Assembly (NCBI RefSeq): GCF_024809855.1
Contig: NZ_JANUEM010000002.1
Coordinates: 1 to 64,000, forward strand
Origin: Rheinheimera pacifica
Lineage (GTDB): Bacteria > Pseudomonadota > Gammaproteobacteria > Enterobacterales > Alteromonadaceae
DNA length: 64,000 nt
Reading direction: 5' to 3'
Position numbers and translations under genes: made by a program. Shown one piece after another: positions 33,250 through 42,408 of this stretch (position 1 is its first letter; every line of letters begins with the position of its first letter). The notes beneath the pieces are model-generated. The model had not been told where the DNA came from, ran no database searches, and was given only the letters and a program-made list of their open reading frames with translations.

Positions 33250-35367
33250 TTAGTAACGCCAGGTAACGGCCGCCTGCCATTGCCTTGGTGCGCCGTAATA
33301 GGCTTGTGTCCAGTACAGGCTTTCATAGTGTTTGCGGTTGGTCAGGTTAGTGGCGTTAAGCGACACTGACAGGTTTTCGCTCAGGTTATAACGGACAAAC
33401 ATATCCAGTAAGGCGTAGCTGCCCTGGCGGATGCGGATATCGGCTTCCGGGGTAATGGCAATGCTGTCCTGCCACTGCACACTGGCGCCGACCGATAAGT
33501 TAGCAATGGCTTGCGGGTAATAAACGCCGGACAGTTTTACCAGATTACGCGGTACATAGGTGCGTACCTGCTGGCCGTCGTTACCTTCTACACTTTGCAG
33601 CCAGGTATAACCCACGCTGAGGTTAAACTGATCGGTAATGCTGCCGCTAAGTTCCAGTTCAGCGCCCTGTGACTGATAATCAAGGCCGGTGTAGGTGTTA
33701 ACGCCGTTAATCACTTCAACAAATTCGCCAACGTTTTTCAGATCTGCACGAAACAGCGCGGCACTGGCAGTAGCACGGTTATTGTTCAGCAAAAATTTGA
33801 CACCTACTTCGCTGTTATCACCTTTGGCTACGCCCAGTGCCTGAAACCCGGTATCAACAAAAGATTGCGGCGTAAAAACTTCACTGTAGCTGGCGTACAG
33901 CGATACCGTATCGTTCAGTTGATAAACCCCGCCTATGTAGGGCACGGTTTCGCTGGCGTCTGAGCTGCTGTCAACGCCATAGCTGTAGCCACTTTGTTCA
34001 ACTGACATAGCTCTGGCACCCAGCAGCACCGATAAGGCATCACTCAGGTGCAACCGTGTAGCCAGGTAAAATGACTGATGAATTTGTTTGTCCAGATGGC
34101 CGGTGGTGTAGGGATCGGTATCGTCAAATACGCCTTTGGGTGTGCTGCCATTGGCCCAGTCGGCACCCAGCACCGGATAACCGGTTTCGTAATCGAAAAA
34201 CGACTGGCCGAACAGGTCGATATTGGCGTAATTAACCCCCGCCATCAGTTCATGCTTGCGCCCGGCCAGGGTATAGCTGCCACTGAGGTAAATATCAGCA
34301 ATGCGGTGTTTTTCATCAAGCTTGTAGGCACTGGCATAGCCATTAAGGCCAAGCTCTGTTGCCTTATCCGGCGTGCCATAGACATAAAATAGCTCGGCAT
34401 CCTGTACCATTTTATTCTGGCTCAGTAAAATATTCAGGCTCCAGTCGTCACTCAGTTTCTGGCGCAACTCAGCAAAGGTTTGAGTAGTTTTGTTATCGCG
34501 GTAAGCCCAGTCGGTAGCAGTGCTGGTAGCAATAGCATAGTTAGTTGGTGTGCCGTCGGTGTAATACAGCGGCAGAGCACCGGATAAACTGCCATCTGCT
34601 TTATTGTTATTGACACTATGGCCCAGTGTCAGCTTAGTGCTATCTGTCAGATCATACTCGCCCACCAGATATAGCTGGGTGGTGTCGTCTGCTTTGCGGT
34701 CGAGGTATGAATCGGCGGTATCTTTGGCAGCGACTATTCTGCCGCGAAAACGCTCACTGAGGCTGCCGGAAAGATCTCCCTCCAACCGGCGGTGGTTTTC
34801 CGAGCCGGCAGCCAGCGTAACATAGCCAAACAACTCCTGTGTCGGGCGTTTACGCAGGTAGTTAACGGTGGCCGACGGATTCGCCAGCCCGGTAACTAAC
34901 CCGGCCGCGCCTTTGATCACTTCAATCTGTTCAAAAATGGCGGTGTCATAACTGCCTTGTGATAACCCGGCAGAAAACGGCACACCTATGCCGTCATATT
35001 GAAAATTAACCACATCAAAACCGCGGGCGGTATAGTAAACGCGTTCAGTTTCTGCCTTTTCTACTGTGACGCCGGGGGTGTAACTGAGTAAATCGTTCAC
35101 GGAGTAGAGTGCAAAATCTTCTATTTGCGACCGGGACATAATAGTGATGACCTGCGGTGTTTCATACACCGTAAGATCCAGCTTGGTAGCTGAACGGCTT
35201 TCGCCCTGATGGCCATAAACCGCGATAACTTCAACTGCTGCTTCTGCCGCTGAGTTATTTACGCTGCCGTTTTCGGCCAGCACACAGGCGCTGAACGTAA
35301 CAAATGAAACGGGTAGTGCAACACGCAGAGCGCGTGCAAGTACAGAAGTTTTAAATTGGCCGGGCAT
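33250..35367 (-). CDS. TonB-dependent siderophore receptor
   Basis: 705 aa outer-membrane receptor. A signal peptide (about residues 1-31, cleaved near VLA-EN) is followed by a TonB box-like VEVIAVYG and a plug domain (ETPQVITIMSRSQIEDFALYSVNDLLSYTPGV, then GAAGLVTGLANPSATVNYLRKRP). A 22-strand beta-barrel follows, ending in WRY. The plug style and length match FhuA/FpvA-type hydroxamate or mixed siderophore receptors, but the ligand cannot be named. A Fur box lies 83-101 bases upstream, so expression should rise under iron starvation. No siderophore synthesis genes are nearby, so it may take up foreign siderophores. Confidence 0.9.
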   Translation of the reverse strand: MPGQFKTSVLARALRVALPVSFVTFSACVLAENGSVNNSAAEAAVEVIAVYGHQGESRSATKLDLTVYETPQVITIMSRSQIEDFALYSVNDLLSYTPGVTVEKAETERVYYTARGFDVVNFQYDGIGVPFSAGLSQGSYDTAIFEQIEVIKGAAGLVTGLANPSATVNYLRKRPTQELFGYVTLAAGSENHRRLEGDLSGSLSERFRGRIVAAKDTADSYLDRKADDTTQLYLVGEYDLTDSTKLTLGHSVNNNKADGSLSGALPLYYTDGTPTNYAIATSTATDWAYRDNKTTQTFAELRQKLSDDWSLNILLSQNKMVQDAELFYVYGTPDKATELGLNGYASAYKLDEKHRIADIYLSGSYTLAGRKHELMAGVNYANIDLFGQSFFDYETGYPVLGADWANGSTPKGVFDDTDPYTTGHLDKQIHQSFYLATRLHLSDALSVLLGARAMSVEQSGYSYGVDSSSDASETVPYIGGVYQLNDTVSLYASYSEVFTPQSFVDTGFQALGVAKGDNSEVGVKFLLNNNRATASAALFRADLKNVGEFVEVINGVNTYTGLDYQSQGAELELSGSITDQFNLSVGYTWLQSVEGNDGQQVRTYVPRNLVKLSGVYYPQAIANLSVGASVQWQDSIAITPEADIRIRQGSYALLDMFVRYNLSENLSVSLNATNLTNRKHYESLYWTQAYYGAPRQWQAAVTWRY

Positions 35368-35449
35368 AGAAAATGTTCCTGAAACGTAATGAGTTATTTA
35401 GCTGCATTTCAGGCATTTTAAAGTAAGTCTTACAATCTTTAAAGGCTAA

Positions 35450-35468
35450 TGGTAATTATTATCATTCG
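35450..35468 (-). promoter_or_regulatory. Fur box upstream of the siderophore receptor
   Basis: On the minus strand the sequence reads GAATGATAATAATTACCA, closely following the Fur consensus of repeated NATWAT units (GATAATGATAATCATTATC). Confidence 0.75.
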
Positions 35469-35492
35469 TATGTTGGCGTTGCCACAGAGCAT

Positions 35493-35522
35493 CTCAGCCC
35501 GGCGTGTGCTGGCCGGGCTGAG
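35493..35522. terminator. Strong hairpin between the GH16 gene and the receptor promoter
   Basis: CTCAGCCCGGC (35493-35503) pairs perfectly with GCCGGGCTGAG (35512-35522), an 11-bp GC-rich stem with an 8-base loop. It lies 27 bases past the GH16 stop on the minus strand. No T-run follows, so it is terminator-like rather than classical. Confidence 0.6.
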
Positions 35523-35548
35523 AGGGTATGGCGGCAACTATGGTTGTA

Positions 35549-36505
35549 TTACAAACCGCAAGGTGAAGGTAAGGCCGGGTTAGCAGCAGGTACGGTATCG
35601 ACAAAAAACTGCTGGCTGGCTCTTAGCTCGGCTACTTTTGCGTTAACGTCTTTAGTGCTGAGCTGAGTTTGCGGTATGTGCAGCACCCAGTCGATATCCT
35701 GCTGATACTGGCGCTGTTCTGCTGAGTCTATCGGGCCAACCGAGCCATCAGCGCCTTTGGGCATAAACCAGAGGTTAAAATTAACCGACATCGGCACTTC
35801 AGGTGCTACGTTGGCGCTATGTTCGCCAATCAGTTCACCATCGACAAAGTAACGCACTGCATCAGCGCTAACATTCATTACCAGCGTGCGCCAGCCGCTG
35901 TAGTCACCTTCAACCCGGCTGTATTCATTTACTTTGGTCCAGGGTTCTAACTGAAAGGTTTCCCAACTGGTGGTCCACATTGCCGGCTGGGTATTTTCGC
36001 CCCAGCCACCATTGGGCAGATACTCAAAATCGACCTCGCTGTAGTTTGGGTCCAGTGGGTATTCCAGCGGGCTGATGGCATAAAATGTCTGGATCACTTC
36101 GTCGCCATCCGGCCCATAAGTTGGCTCATTACGGAAAAACACTCTGGCAGCATAGGTGCCATATAAGTATTTGCGGGCATGGCAAATTTGCGTATGCCGC
36201 GTGCCTTCGCCCGTACCATCGGTAACAGAGCTTAAACGGGCTATACCAAACTGCGCCTGTTCAGGGGCCTGGTGCAGGCTTACGCCGTCAGCCGACCAGG
36301 TAGCACCGGCAATGCCGGGGTGGCCGGTTTCTGTGCGTGCTGTCCAGCCATTAGCAAACAAGGCGTCGGTGCTGTCATAATTAAAATCATCAAACAACAG
36401 GGCTGTAGCGTTGGCGTGCTCTGCTGAGGTTATTTGTGCTGAAGGATTACAACCCTGTAATGCCAGCATAATTGCGGTGGTTACTATTATTTTTGTTTTT
36501 GTCAT
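35549..36505 (-). CDS. GH16-family glycoside hydrolase lipoprotein
   Basis: 318 aa. The signal has a lipobox-like LQGC (Cys19), so it is probably anchored to a membrane. The GH16 jelly-roll follows: ICHARKYLYGTYAARVFF, the catalytic segment YSEVDFEYLPNGGW carrying the ExDxE-type Glu-Asp-Glu residues, and the later VRYFVDGELIGEH and NLWFMPKG strands. GH16 enzymes cut beta-1,3/1,4-glucans, agar or carrageenan; this one's substrate is not determined. A 22-bp palindrome 100 bases upstream suggests LacI-type sugar control. The C-terminal 50 residues (LSTKDVNAKVAELRASQQFF...) are a non-catalytic helical tail. Confidence 0.85.
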   Translation of the reverse strand: MTKTKIIVTTAIMLALQGCNPSAQITSAEHANATALLFDDFNYDSTDALFANGWTARTETGHPGIAGATWSADGVSLHQAPEQAQFGIARLSSVTDGTGEGTRHTQICHARKYLYGTYAARVFFRNEPTYGPDGDEVIQTFYAISPLEYPLDPNYSEVDFEYLPNGGWGENTQPAMWTTSWETFQLEPWTKVNEYSRVEGDYSGWRTLVMNVSADAVRYFVDGELIGEHSANVAPEVPMSVNFNLWFMPKGADGSVGPIDSAEQRQYQQDIDWVLHIPQTQLSTKDVNAKVAELRASQQFFVDTVPAANPALPSPCGL

Positions 36506-36604
36506 TTAGCTGTTCTTCCCCATCGTTTGCTGAAACCCGGCTGGCCTGAAAGTAAAAGGTGTTAACCGGGCTGAGCATAAGCGCTCAAAAAACAGACTAT
36601 CAGT

Positions 36605-36626
36605 AAATTGACAGCGCTGTCAATTT
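36605..36626. promoter_or_regulatory. 22-bp perfect palindrome upstream of the GH16 gene
   Basis: A perfect inverted repeat with core TTGACAGCGCTGTCAA flanked by AAA and TTT. The central CG and the TGACAGCGCTGTCA style are those of LacI-family operators controlling sugar-catabolic genes in Alteromonadales. No LacI gene is in the window. Confidence 0.75.
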
Positions 36627-36656
36627 GGTTTTGGCTGGCAAAAATACCCACGGTTG

Positions 36657-37484
36657 TTACTGCTTTAGCCGGGGTTGCTGGTGTTTATCCAGGGCAATAA
36701 TATAACTGGCCTGCTGCAGTAATTGCTGCCAGCTGGCCTGGGTTAAACGCTGAAATGGCAGCATAAACTGGGTAAGTTCAGCTTCTGTCATACCTTTACC
36801 CCGGCGTTGCCACAGCTGCTGCTCTTGCTTCGCGCGCCAGCGGCATACGCAACTCCAGTCGGGTGCCTGCAGCCAAATCAGTGGCGTCAGTAGTTGCCAG
36901 TATTCTGTGTAAGGCCCGGCCAGCTGCGTATTAACGTAGCGCCGCCAACGGCCATCAGCATCTGTTGTGGCTTCCAGTTCATTAACCGGGGTAGCCAGTT
37001 CTGCTTCGGTTTGTGCCGGTACGCCCAGGCACCAGCCTTCAACAATCAGAATATCCAGCGTTTGTGCCGGTAAGGCAGCGGCAGGTTCATCCCGGGCTTT
37101 ATCAAACCGGGGTAGTGCTACCGGTGCGCCTGCCAGCACGGCTTTGGCGTTGGCCAGAGCCTGTGTAATATCATGTGTGCCCGGCACGCCGCGCTGTGCC
37201 AAAAGTGGGTGTACATTTGCTGCCAGTTGGCGGCGCTGTGCTTTGCTCAGGTAGTAATCGTCCAGCGATACTGCAGCAGCGTTGTAGCCGGTTGCACTAA
37301 ACATTTGTGCCAGCATAGCCGCCAGCGTGCTTTTGCCGCTGCCCTGGGCGCCGCTGATACCGATAACCAACGGGCGCGGCAAATTCTGCAATGCGCTGAA
37401 TAGTTGCTGTAGCAGTTGTTGGTAAGCCTGTTCTGCTTCCCGGTTAAGCTGCAGTTGTTGTAACAGTACGTTAAGTTGGCTCAT
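36657..37484 (-). CDS. P-loop kinase, D-glycerate 3-kinase-like
   Basis: 275 aa soluble protein. Walker A is GISGAQGSGKST (about residues 42-53), followed by AAVSLDDYYLSKAQRRQLA and a second block LPRFDKARDEPAA...LDILIVEGWCLGVPA, all typical of the plant/YggC-type glycerate kinase within the phosphoribulokinase-like superfamily. It would phosphorylate D-glycerate to 3-phosphoglycerate; pantothenate- or uridine-kinase-like substrates are less likely. Its ATG overlaps the stop of the sigma-54 regulator gene (ATGA), so it is the third gene of a sensor-regulator-kinase operon, an unusual coupling. Confidence 0.82.
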   Translation of the reverse strand: MSQLNVLLQQLQLNREAEQAYQQLLQQLFSALQNLPRPLVIGISGAQGSGKSTLAAMLAQMFSATGYNAAAVSLDDYYLSKAQRRQLAANVHPLLAQRGVPGTHDITQALANAKAVLAGAPVALPRFDKARDEPAAALPAQTLDILIVEGWCLGVPAQTEAELATPVNELEATTDADGRWRRYVNTQLAGPYTEYWQLLTPLIWLQAPDWSCVCRWRAKQEQQLWQRRGKGMTEAELTQFMLPFQRLTQASWQQLLQQASYIIALDKHQQPRLKQ

Positions 37485-38851
37485 TGTTGTTCAGCCTGTT
37501 GTTCTTCCAGCCAGCGATACAGCGTGCGGCGGGTAATGCCGAGCATTTCTGCTGCTTGCTGCTTGTTGCCATTGGTATATTGCAATACCTGGCGCATATA
37601 GTTGTGCTGTACCTGTTGCAGGCTGGGCCAACTGGTGTCGCTGGCTTGTTGCTCTACCGCAGATTCGCCCTGATAGCTGACAATACGCTCGGGTAAGTCG
37701 TCGGGGGTTATTTCATTGCTGGCAGCGAAGGTATAAGCCCGCTCCAGTGCATTTTGCAGTTCGCGCACGTTGCCCGGGAACGGGTAACGGTACAGGCAGT
37801 CCAGCGCATCGCTGCTGATGCTGTGTACATTCGCTGGTTGTTTTTGCTTTAACTGCGCCAGAAAATGCTGTGCCAGCAGCTCCAGATCGTCAGCACGTTC
37901 CCGCAGCGGCGGTATATTCAGCGTAAAGGTTTCCAGGCGGAAGAATAAATCGGCGCGAAACTGGCTGGTTTCAACTAACTGTTCCAAATTTTGGTGAGTA
38001 GCGGCAATAATGCGTACATCTACTGCGACTTCGTCGTCGCCGCCCACCGGGCGCATACGGCCTTCCTGTAATACGCGCAGTAATTTGGCTTGCAGCAGCA
38101 GGGGCATTTCGGCTATTTCGTCCAGCAGCAGGGTGCCGCCATCAGCCTGTTTAAACAGGCCTGCGCGGCTGCCTCTGGCACCGGTATAAGCACCGGCTGC
38201 GTGGCCGAAGAATTCACTTTCCATCAGCTCGGCCGGAATACCAGCACAATTTACGGCGATAAACGGCTGGCCGGCGCGATCACTTTGCTGGTGCAGTGCC
38301 TGTGCTACCAGTTCTTTACCGCTGCCGCTTTCACCCAGTATCAGTACCGCCCCCTGTGCTTTGGCTATGCGCTCAGTTTGCTGATACAAGCGGCGCATAG
38401 CCCGGCTTTGGCCAATCATACCGCCCGGCCCCTGCTGGCTGCTCTGGCGGTACTGTTGCACTTCCTGTTGCAATGCTTTATGCGCCAGTAAACGCTCAAC
38501 GCTCAGCAGCAGGTGTTCTAAATCCAGTGGTTTGGTAAGAAAGTCATCCGCCCCTTGCTTTAATGCCGCCACGGCCTGGCGCACGGTGCCAAAAGCGGTG
38601 ATGAGCAGCAATGCCGGTGGCTTAGGTTGCTGGCGTAAACGCTGCAACAATGCCATACCATCAATACCCGGCAGGCGGATATCACTGATGACCAGATCCG
38701 GTGTTAAATCTGCCAGTTGTGCCAGCAAGGCTTCGGCACTGTCACAGGCTGCGACCTGATAGCCATGGCTGGTCAGTTCTTCCTGCAGCAGTTCCAGCAG
38801 CGCCGGATCGTCTTCTACTACCGCGATACGGTAAGGTGAGGCTTTTCTCAT
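37481..38851 (-). CDS. NtrC-type sigma-54-dependent response regulator
   Basis: 456 aa. Receiver domain (Asp in DLVISDIRLPG) is followed by an AAA+ sigma-54 activation domain with Walker A GESGSGKE and Walker B GGTLLLDEIAEM, then a Fis-type helix-turn-helix (KQQAAEMLGITRRTLYRWLEEQ). The sigma-54 contact loop reads GAYTGA instead of the usual GAFTGA, a conservative change that may keep function. ATG 38851 has GGAGG 7 bases upstream and overlaps the kinase stop (ATGA). A sigma-54-type promoter at 40439-40454 in front of the DUF4168 gene is a likely target. Confidence 0.92.
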   Translation of the reverse strand: MRKASPYRIAVVEDDPALLELLQEELTSHGYQVAACDSAEALLAQLADLTPDLVISDIRLPGIDGMALLQRLRQQPKPPALLLITAFGTVRQAVAALKQGADDFLTKPLDLEHLLLSVERLLAHKALQQEVQQYRQSSQQGPGGMIGQSRAMRRLYQQTERIAKAQGAVLILGESGSGKELVAQALHQQSDRAGQPFIAVNCAGIPAELMESEFFGHAAGAYTGARGSRAGLFKQADGGTLLLDEIAEMPLLLQAKLLRVLQEGRMRPVGGDDEVAVDVRIIAATHQNLEQLVETSQFRADLFFRLETFTLNIPPLRERADDLELLAQHFLAQLKQKQPANVHSISSDALDCLYRYPFPGNVRELQNALERAYTFAASNEITPDDLPERIVSYQGESAVEQQASDTSWPSLQQVQHNYMRQVLQYTNGNKQQAAEMLGITRRTLYRWLEEQQAEQQ

Positions 38852-40335
38852 ACGTTGGCCTCCGCGTTTGTCTGTAATGGCAAGGTTATACGTACACAAC
38901 AGCCGCCTTGTGGCCGGTTTGACAATAACAGTTTGCCCTGATGCTCCAACACAATTTGTTGCACTATAGCCAGCCCCAGCCCGGTGCCACGGCCCTGAGC
39001 CTTGGTGGATACAAAGGGCGATAACAGCTGTTCGGTACTAAATTGCGGTGGTAAGCCGGCGCCATCGTCCAGCACGCTGACGGCCAGTTCACCGGCGTTT
39101 ACTTCAACCTGCACCAGCACACTGCTGGTAGCGGCCTGCACAGCATTGCGCAGTAAATTTACCAGCGCCAGTTCCAGCCGGCCTGCGTCACCATACAGGC
39201 TTACTTTAGGGCAAGGTTGTTGCAGCTGCGGCTGTGCATCTTCAGGCTGTAGTTCAAAGCTCAGGCTGTGAATGGCTTGCTGTAATAATTCGGCTACCGA
39301 CAGAGGCTGACGCTGTGTTACCGGCGTGTAGGCAAAAGCCTGTAATTGCCGTACCAGTGTACTTAAGCGCGACACCTGGTTACGCACGGCCTGCAGCTGG
39401 CGCTCTGTGTCGTCATCATCGTGCTGGCGCAGTACGCGTTGTACGCGGCCATCAATTACCGTTAGCGGGGCGCCCAGCTCATGTGCTACGCCACTAACCA
39501 ACTGGCCGATAACAGCCATTTTTTCCTGCTCTTTCAGTTGTTGGGTTAGCTGTTGCTGCTGTAACTGTTGTTGGCGTAGCTGTTGTTCAGATTGCTGCAT
39601 ACTGTCGAGCATGGTGTTTAAGCCGCGGCTTACTTCCTGTAATTCTGCCGGGCCGGACAGCATCGCCCGGTGTTGTATTTCACCTTGTGCTACCCGGCGC
39701 ATACTGCCCAGTAATTGCCATAAATAGCGGCCAATGGCTTTGTTATGGCCAAAACGGATAATTAAAAAACTGAGCAGAGCCAGTGCGCCCCAGCTAAGCC
39801 AGGCCAGACGGGATAAATGGGTTAATGATTGCTCAAAATCACTGGCGCGGCGGGTAATTTGCAGCAGGCCATGAATACGGCCACTGCGATCAGTAACCGG
39901 CATAAACTGTGAGTACAATTGCCAGCCGGACACCACACTATAAGATTGCTGTTGTTCGCCGGTGCGCACAGCTTCAGAAGCGGCCAGCGATCGGGTTAGG
40001 TCGTTGTCGGCCAGGCCGGTCGATGCTACCAGCCTGCCGTTGGTGTTATAAACCGCTGCGCCATAAATTTCATTAATAGCAAATACCGATTCCAGATTCG
40101 CCAGTATCGCATTGCCATCGCCGTTTAGCAGAGCGTCGCTAACGGGGGTACGAATAGCGCGGCCAATCAGCTCCAGATCGCTGCGTAAGCTCTGGCTTAC
40201 CATGTCGTGGGTAAAGCTAAGACCAAAGCGGATAGCCAGGCCCGACAGTAATAACATCGGCAATACCACATAGCAGAACAAACTACGTTGCAAGCTGCTT
40301 TGCGGCCAGCGCAGTAAACTGGATAGTTTTGTCAC
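38848..40335 (-). CDS. Sensor histidine kinase partner of the sigma-54 regulator
   Basis: 495 aa. TM1 (about residues 18-38), a periplasmic sensor of about 130 residues, TM2 (about 182-202), HAMP, then a Gln-rich coiled coil. The His box VSGVAHELGAPLTVIDGRVQR and a C-terminal ATPase with DDGAGLP and GRGTGLGLAIVQQI follow. The start is GTG 40335, preceded by AGGAGG. The signal sensed is unknown. It forms an operon with the NtrC-type regulator and the glycerate kinase, which hints at a three-carbon acid or envelope signal. Confidence 0.9.
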   Translation of the reverse strand: MTKLSSLLRWPQSSLQRSLFCYVVLPMLLLSGLAIRFGLSFTHDMVSQSLRSDLELIGRAIRTPVSDALLNGDGNAILANLESVFAINEIYGAAVYNTNGRLVASTGLADNDLTRSLAASEAVRTGEQQQSYSVVSGWQLYSQFMPVTDRSGRIHGLLQITRRASDFEQSLTHLSRLAWLSWGALALLSFLIIRFGHNKAIGRYLWQLLGSMRRVAQGEIQHRAMLSGPAELQEVSRGLNTMLDSMQQSEQQLRQQQLQQQQLTQQLKEQEKMAVIGQLVSGVAHELGAPLTVIDGRVQRVLRQHDDDDTERQLQAVRNQVSRLSTLVRQLQAFAYTPVTQRQPLSVAELLQQAIHSLSFELQPEDAQPQLQQPCPKVSLYGDAGRLELALVNLLRNAVQAATSSVLVQVEVNAGELAVSVLDDGAGLPPQFSTEQLLSPFVSTKAQGRGTGLGLAIVQQIVLEHQGKLLLSNRPQGGCCVRITLPLQTNAEANV

Positions 40336-40438
40336 AATGCCTCCTTTGGTGTGTCATAAGTATACACAAGCTTGGCCTTATAGCCGAACTTTAAGCAGTT
40401 GGTTATTTTTATTTTATTTAAATCAATAACTTAAAAAT

Positions 40439-40454
40439 TGGCATGTAATTGGCA
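40439..40454 (+). promoter_or_regulatory. Sigma-54-type promoter of the DUF4168 gene
   Basis: TGGCATG-TAAT-TGGCA matches the -24/-12 consensus TGGCACG-N4-TTGCW with two mismatches (C to T in the -24 element, T to G in the -12) and the correct 12-base GG-to-GC spacing. The start codon is 37 bases downstream. Confidence 0.65.
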
Positions 40455-40490
40455 ATAGTAATATTGAATTCTTATCAGAGGAGACTCTTT

Positions 40491-40886
40491 ATGCGTAAAA
40501 CATATTTAGCCGTCATTCTGGCTGGCCTTACTTTATCTGGTGCTGCGCTGGCACAGCAAACCGCCACAGAGGCACCTGTTCAGGCTGCAGCAACCCAGCA
40601 AACTACCGTAGATTTGAGCGATGCCAATCTGCTGAAGTTCAGTGTGGCAATGGATTCTATCCAAAAGGTTGGAGCAGAGTATGAAGGTAAGTTCCAGGCA
40701 GCCGAAACGCCGGAACAAGCCCAGCAAGTGCAGCAAGAAGCACAGGCTGAAATGGTAAAAGCGGTGGAAGCGGCAGGTTTAACGGCCGATGAATATAACG
40801 CCATCGCTCAACAGGCACAGCAGGATGAAGCCCTGCGCAACAAAATTCTCGCTATGGCAAAAACCCCTGCTGCAAACAAGGGCTAA
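40491..40886 (+). CDS. Secreted DUF4168 protein
   Basis: 131 aa with signal peptide MRKTYLAVILAGLTLSGAALA. The mature part is hydrophilic, Gln/Ala-rich and helical: LSDANLLKFSVAMDSIQKVGAEYEGKF and AVEAAGLTADEYNAIAQQAQQDEALRNKI, the DUF4168 pattern. Periplasmic, function unknown. ATG 40491 has GAGGAGA 6 bases upstream. The sigma-54-type promoter and the adjacent divergent sigma-54 two-component system point to regulation by that system. Confidence 0.82.
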   Translation: MRKTYLAVILAGLTLSGAALAQQTATEAPVQAAATQQTTVDLSDANLLKFSVAMDSIQKVGAEYEGKFQAAETPEQAQQVQQEAQAEMVKAVEAAGLTADEYNAIAQQAQQDEALRNKILAMAKTPAANKG

Positions 40887-40911
40887 GCCAGGCAGAACCC
40901 CTGGGTAAACC

Positions 40912-40947
40912 TGCCAGCCAGGCCGGAGCTGATCCGACTGGCTGGCA
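40912..40947 (+). terminator. Hairpin after the DUF4168 gene
   Basis: TGCCAGCCAG (40912-40921) pairs with CTGGCTGGCA (40938-40947), a 10-bp stem with a 16-base loop, followed by a weak T-rich stretch. Confidence 0.6.
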
Positions 40948-41003
40948 ACCTTTCAATTTTCGCGTTAGGCTGCATATACATTCTGTTGATTCAGTGAGTT
41001 GCC

Positions 41004-42317
41004 ATGCTAAACGCTGCAGCTAAACCTCTTGTTAAACTGGTTGAACGCTACCTGCCCGATCCCTACATCTTTGTGCTGTTACTCAGCATAGTAGTATTTG
41101 CCGCAGCAATATTATTTGAGCAGCAAAGCCCGCTGGCTGTTTTAGGCTATTGGGGCGATGGCTTCTGGGGCTTGCTCAGTTTTTCTATGCAAATGCTATT
41201 GGTGCTGGTTACCGGTTTTATGTTGGCCAGTACACCGCTGGTAAAAGGCATGCTGGAACGGCTGGCAGCACTGGCAAAAACTGCCGGTCAGGCCATTTTG
41301 CTGGTAACGGTTATTTCATTGCTGGCCAGCTGGATTAACTGGGGTTTTGGCTTAGTGGTAGGGGCATTGTTTGCCAAAGCGCTGGCCAGAAAAGTAACAG
41401 TGGATTATCGCTTACTGGTAGCCAGTGCTTACTCGGGGTTTGTGGTATGGCATGGCGGGTTGGCAGGCTCAGTGCCGTTAACTATTGCCACGCCCAACCA
41501 TTTTAGCGAAGCGCAAATAGGCATTATTCCCACCGGCGAGACCATTTTTGCCGGTTTTAACCTGCTGTTGGTGGCATTGCTGTTTATTGCCGTACCGCTG
41601 GTAAATTACTTAATGCTGCCCAAAGCCGGTGATAGTGTCTATGTTGATCCGGCCAAACTGCAGGACCCGGCTGCGCCGGATACCGGCACATCACGACCTG
41701 CCGATAAACTGGAAAACAGTATGCTGTTGGCGCTGTTAGTTGGCTTTGCCGGTATTGCTTACTTAGTGCAATATTTCAGCAAAGGCGGCAGCTTAAACCT
41801 GAATATCGTTAACTTCCTGTTTTTATTTCTCGCTATTGTGTTGCACGGCACACCGAGGCGTTTGTTGCATAGCCTGCAGCAGGCCATTGCCGGCGGTGCC
41901 GGTATTGTTATTCAGTTTCCGTTTTATGCCGGTATTATGGCAATTATGATGCAATCCGGCCTGGCACAAAGTATGTCGCAATGGTTTATCAGTTTTGCCA
42001 GTGCCGAATCGCTGGCATTCTGGAGCTTTATCAGCGCCGGTATTGTGAATATCTTTGTTCCCTCCGGTGGCGGCCAATGGGCGGTACAGGCGCCGGTAAT
42101 GCTGCCTGCGGCACTGGAGTTGGGGGCTGATGTCAGCCGCATTGCCATGGCTGTGGCCTGGGGCGACGCCTGAACCAATCTGATCCAGCCATTCTGGGCC
42201 TTACCTGTGCTGGCTATTGCCGGTTTAAAAGCCAAAGATATTATGGGGTTTTGTCTGGTACAGCTGGTAGTAACCGGCGTAATTATCAGCTTAGTATTAA
42301 GCTTTGCCTTTACCTGA
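41004..42317 (+). pseudogene. atoE: Short-chain fatty acid transporter (AtoE family), interrupted by an in-frame TGA
   Basis: The frame gives 389 aa up to TGA at 42171-42173, then continues without a stop for 47 more codons to TGA 42317: TNLIQPFWALPVLAIAGLKAKDIMG and a last transmembrane helix. Together the 437 codons match AtoE permeases (about 440 aa): ERYLPDPYIFVLLLSI, SWINWGFGLVVGALFAK, WHGGLAGSVPLTIATP, GIVNIFVPSGGGQWAVQAP and AVAWGDA(W)TNLIQPFW. The TGA occupies the position of a conserved Trp (TGG), so a single G-to-A change truncates the protein before its last membrane segments. It is probably non-functional unless the stop is read through or is a sequence error. Family substrates are acetoacetate and short-chain fatty acids. 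Confidence 0.85.
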
Positions 42318-42362
42318 GTTTTGCGCGGCCGGAAAACAGGCTGGACAAGGCTACTTTCTCAA

Positions 42363-42381
42363 ATGATAATGGTTATTATTT
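42363..42381 (+). promoter_or_regulatory. Fur box upstream of the OmpR/EnvZ-type system
   Basis: ATGATAATGGTTATTATTT is a near-palindromic match to the Fur 19-mer, 28 bases before the regulator start codon, placed over the promoter. Confidence 0.82.
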
Positions 42382-42408
42382 ATATAGTTTGCCATTATCA
42401 GAGCCTGG

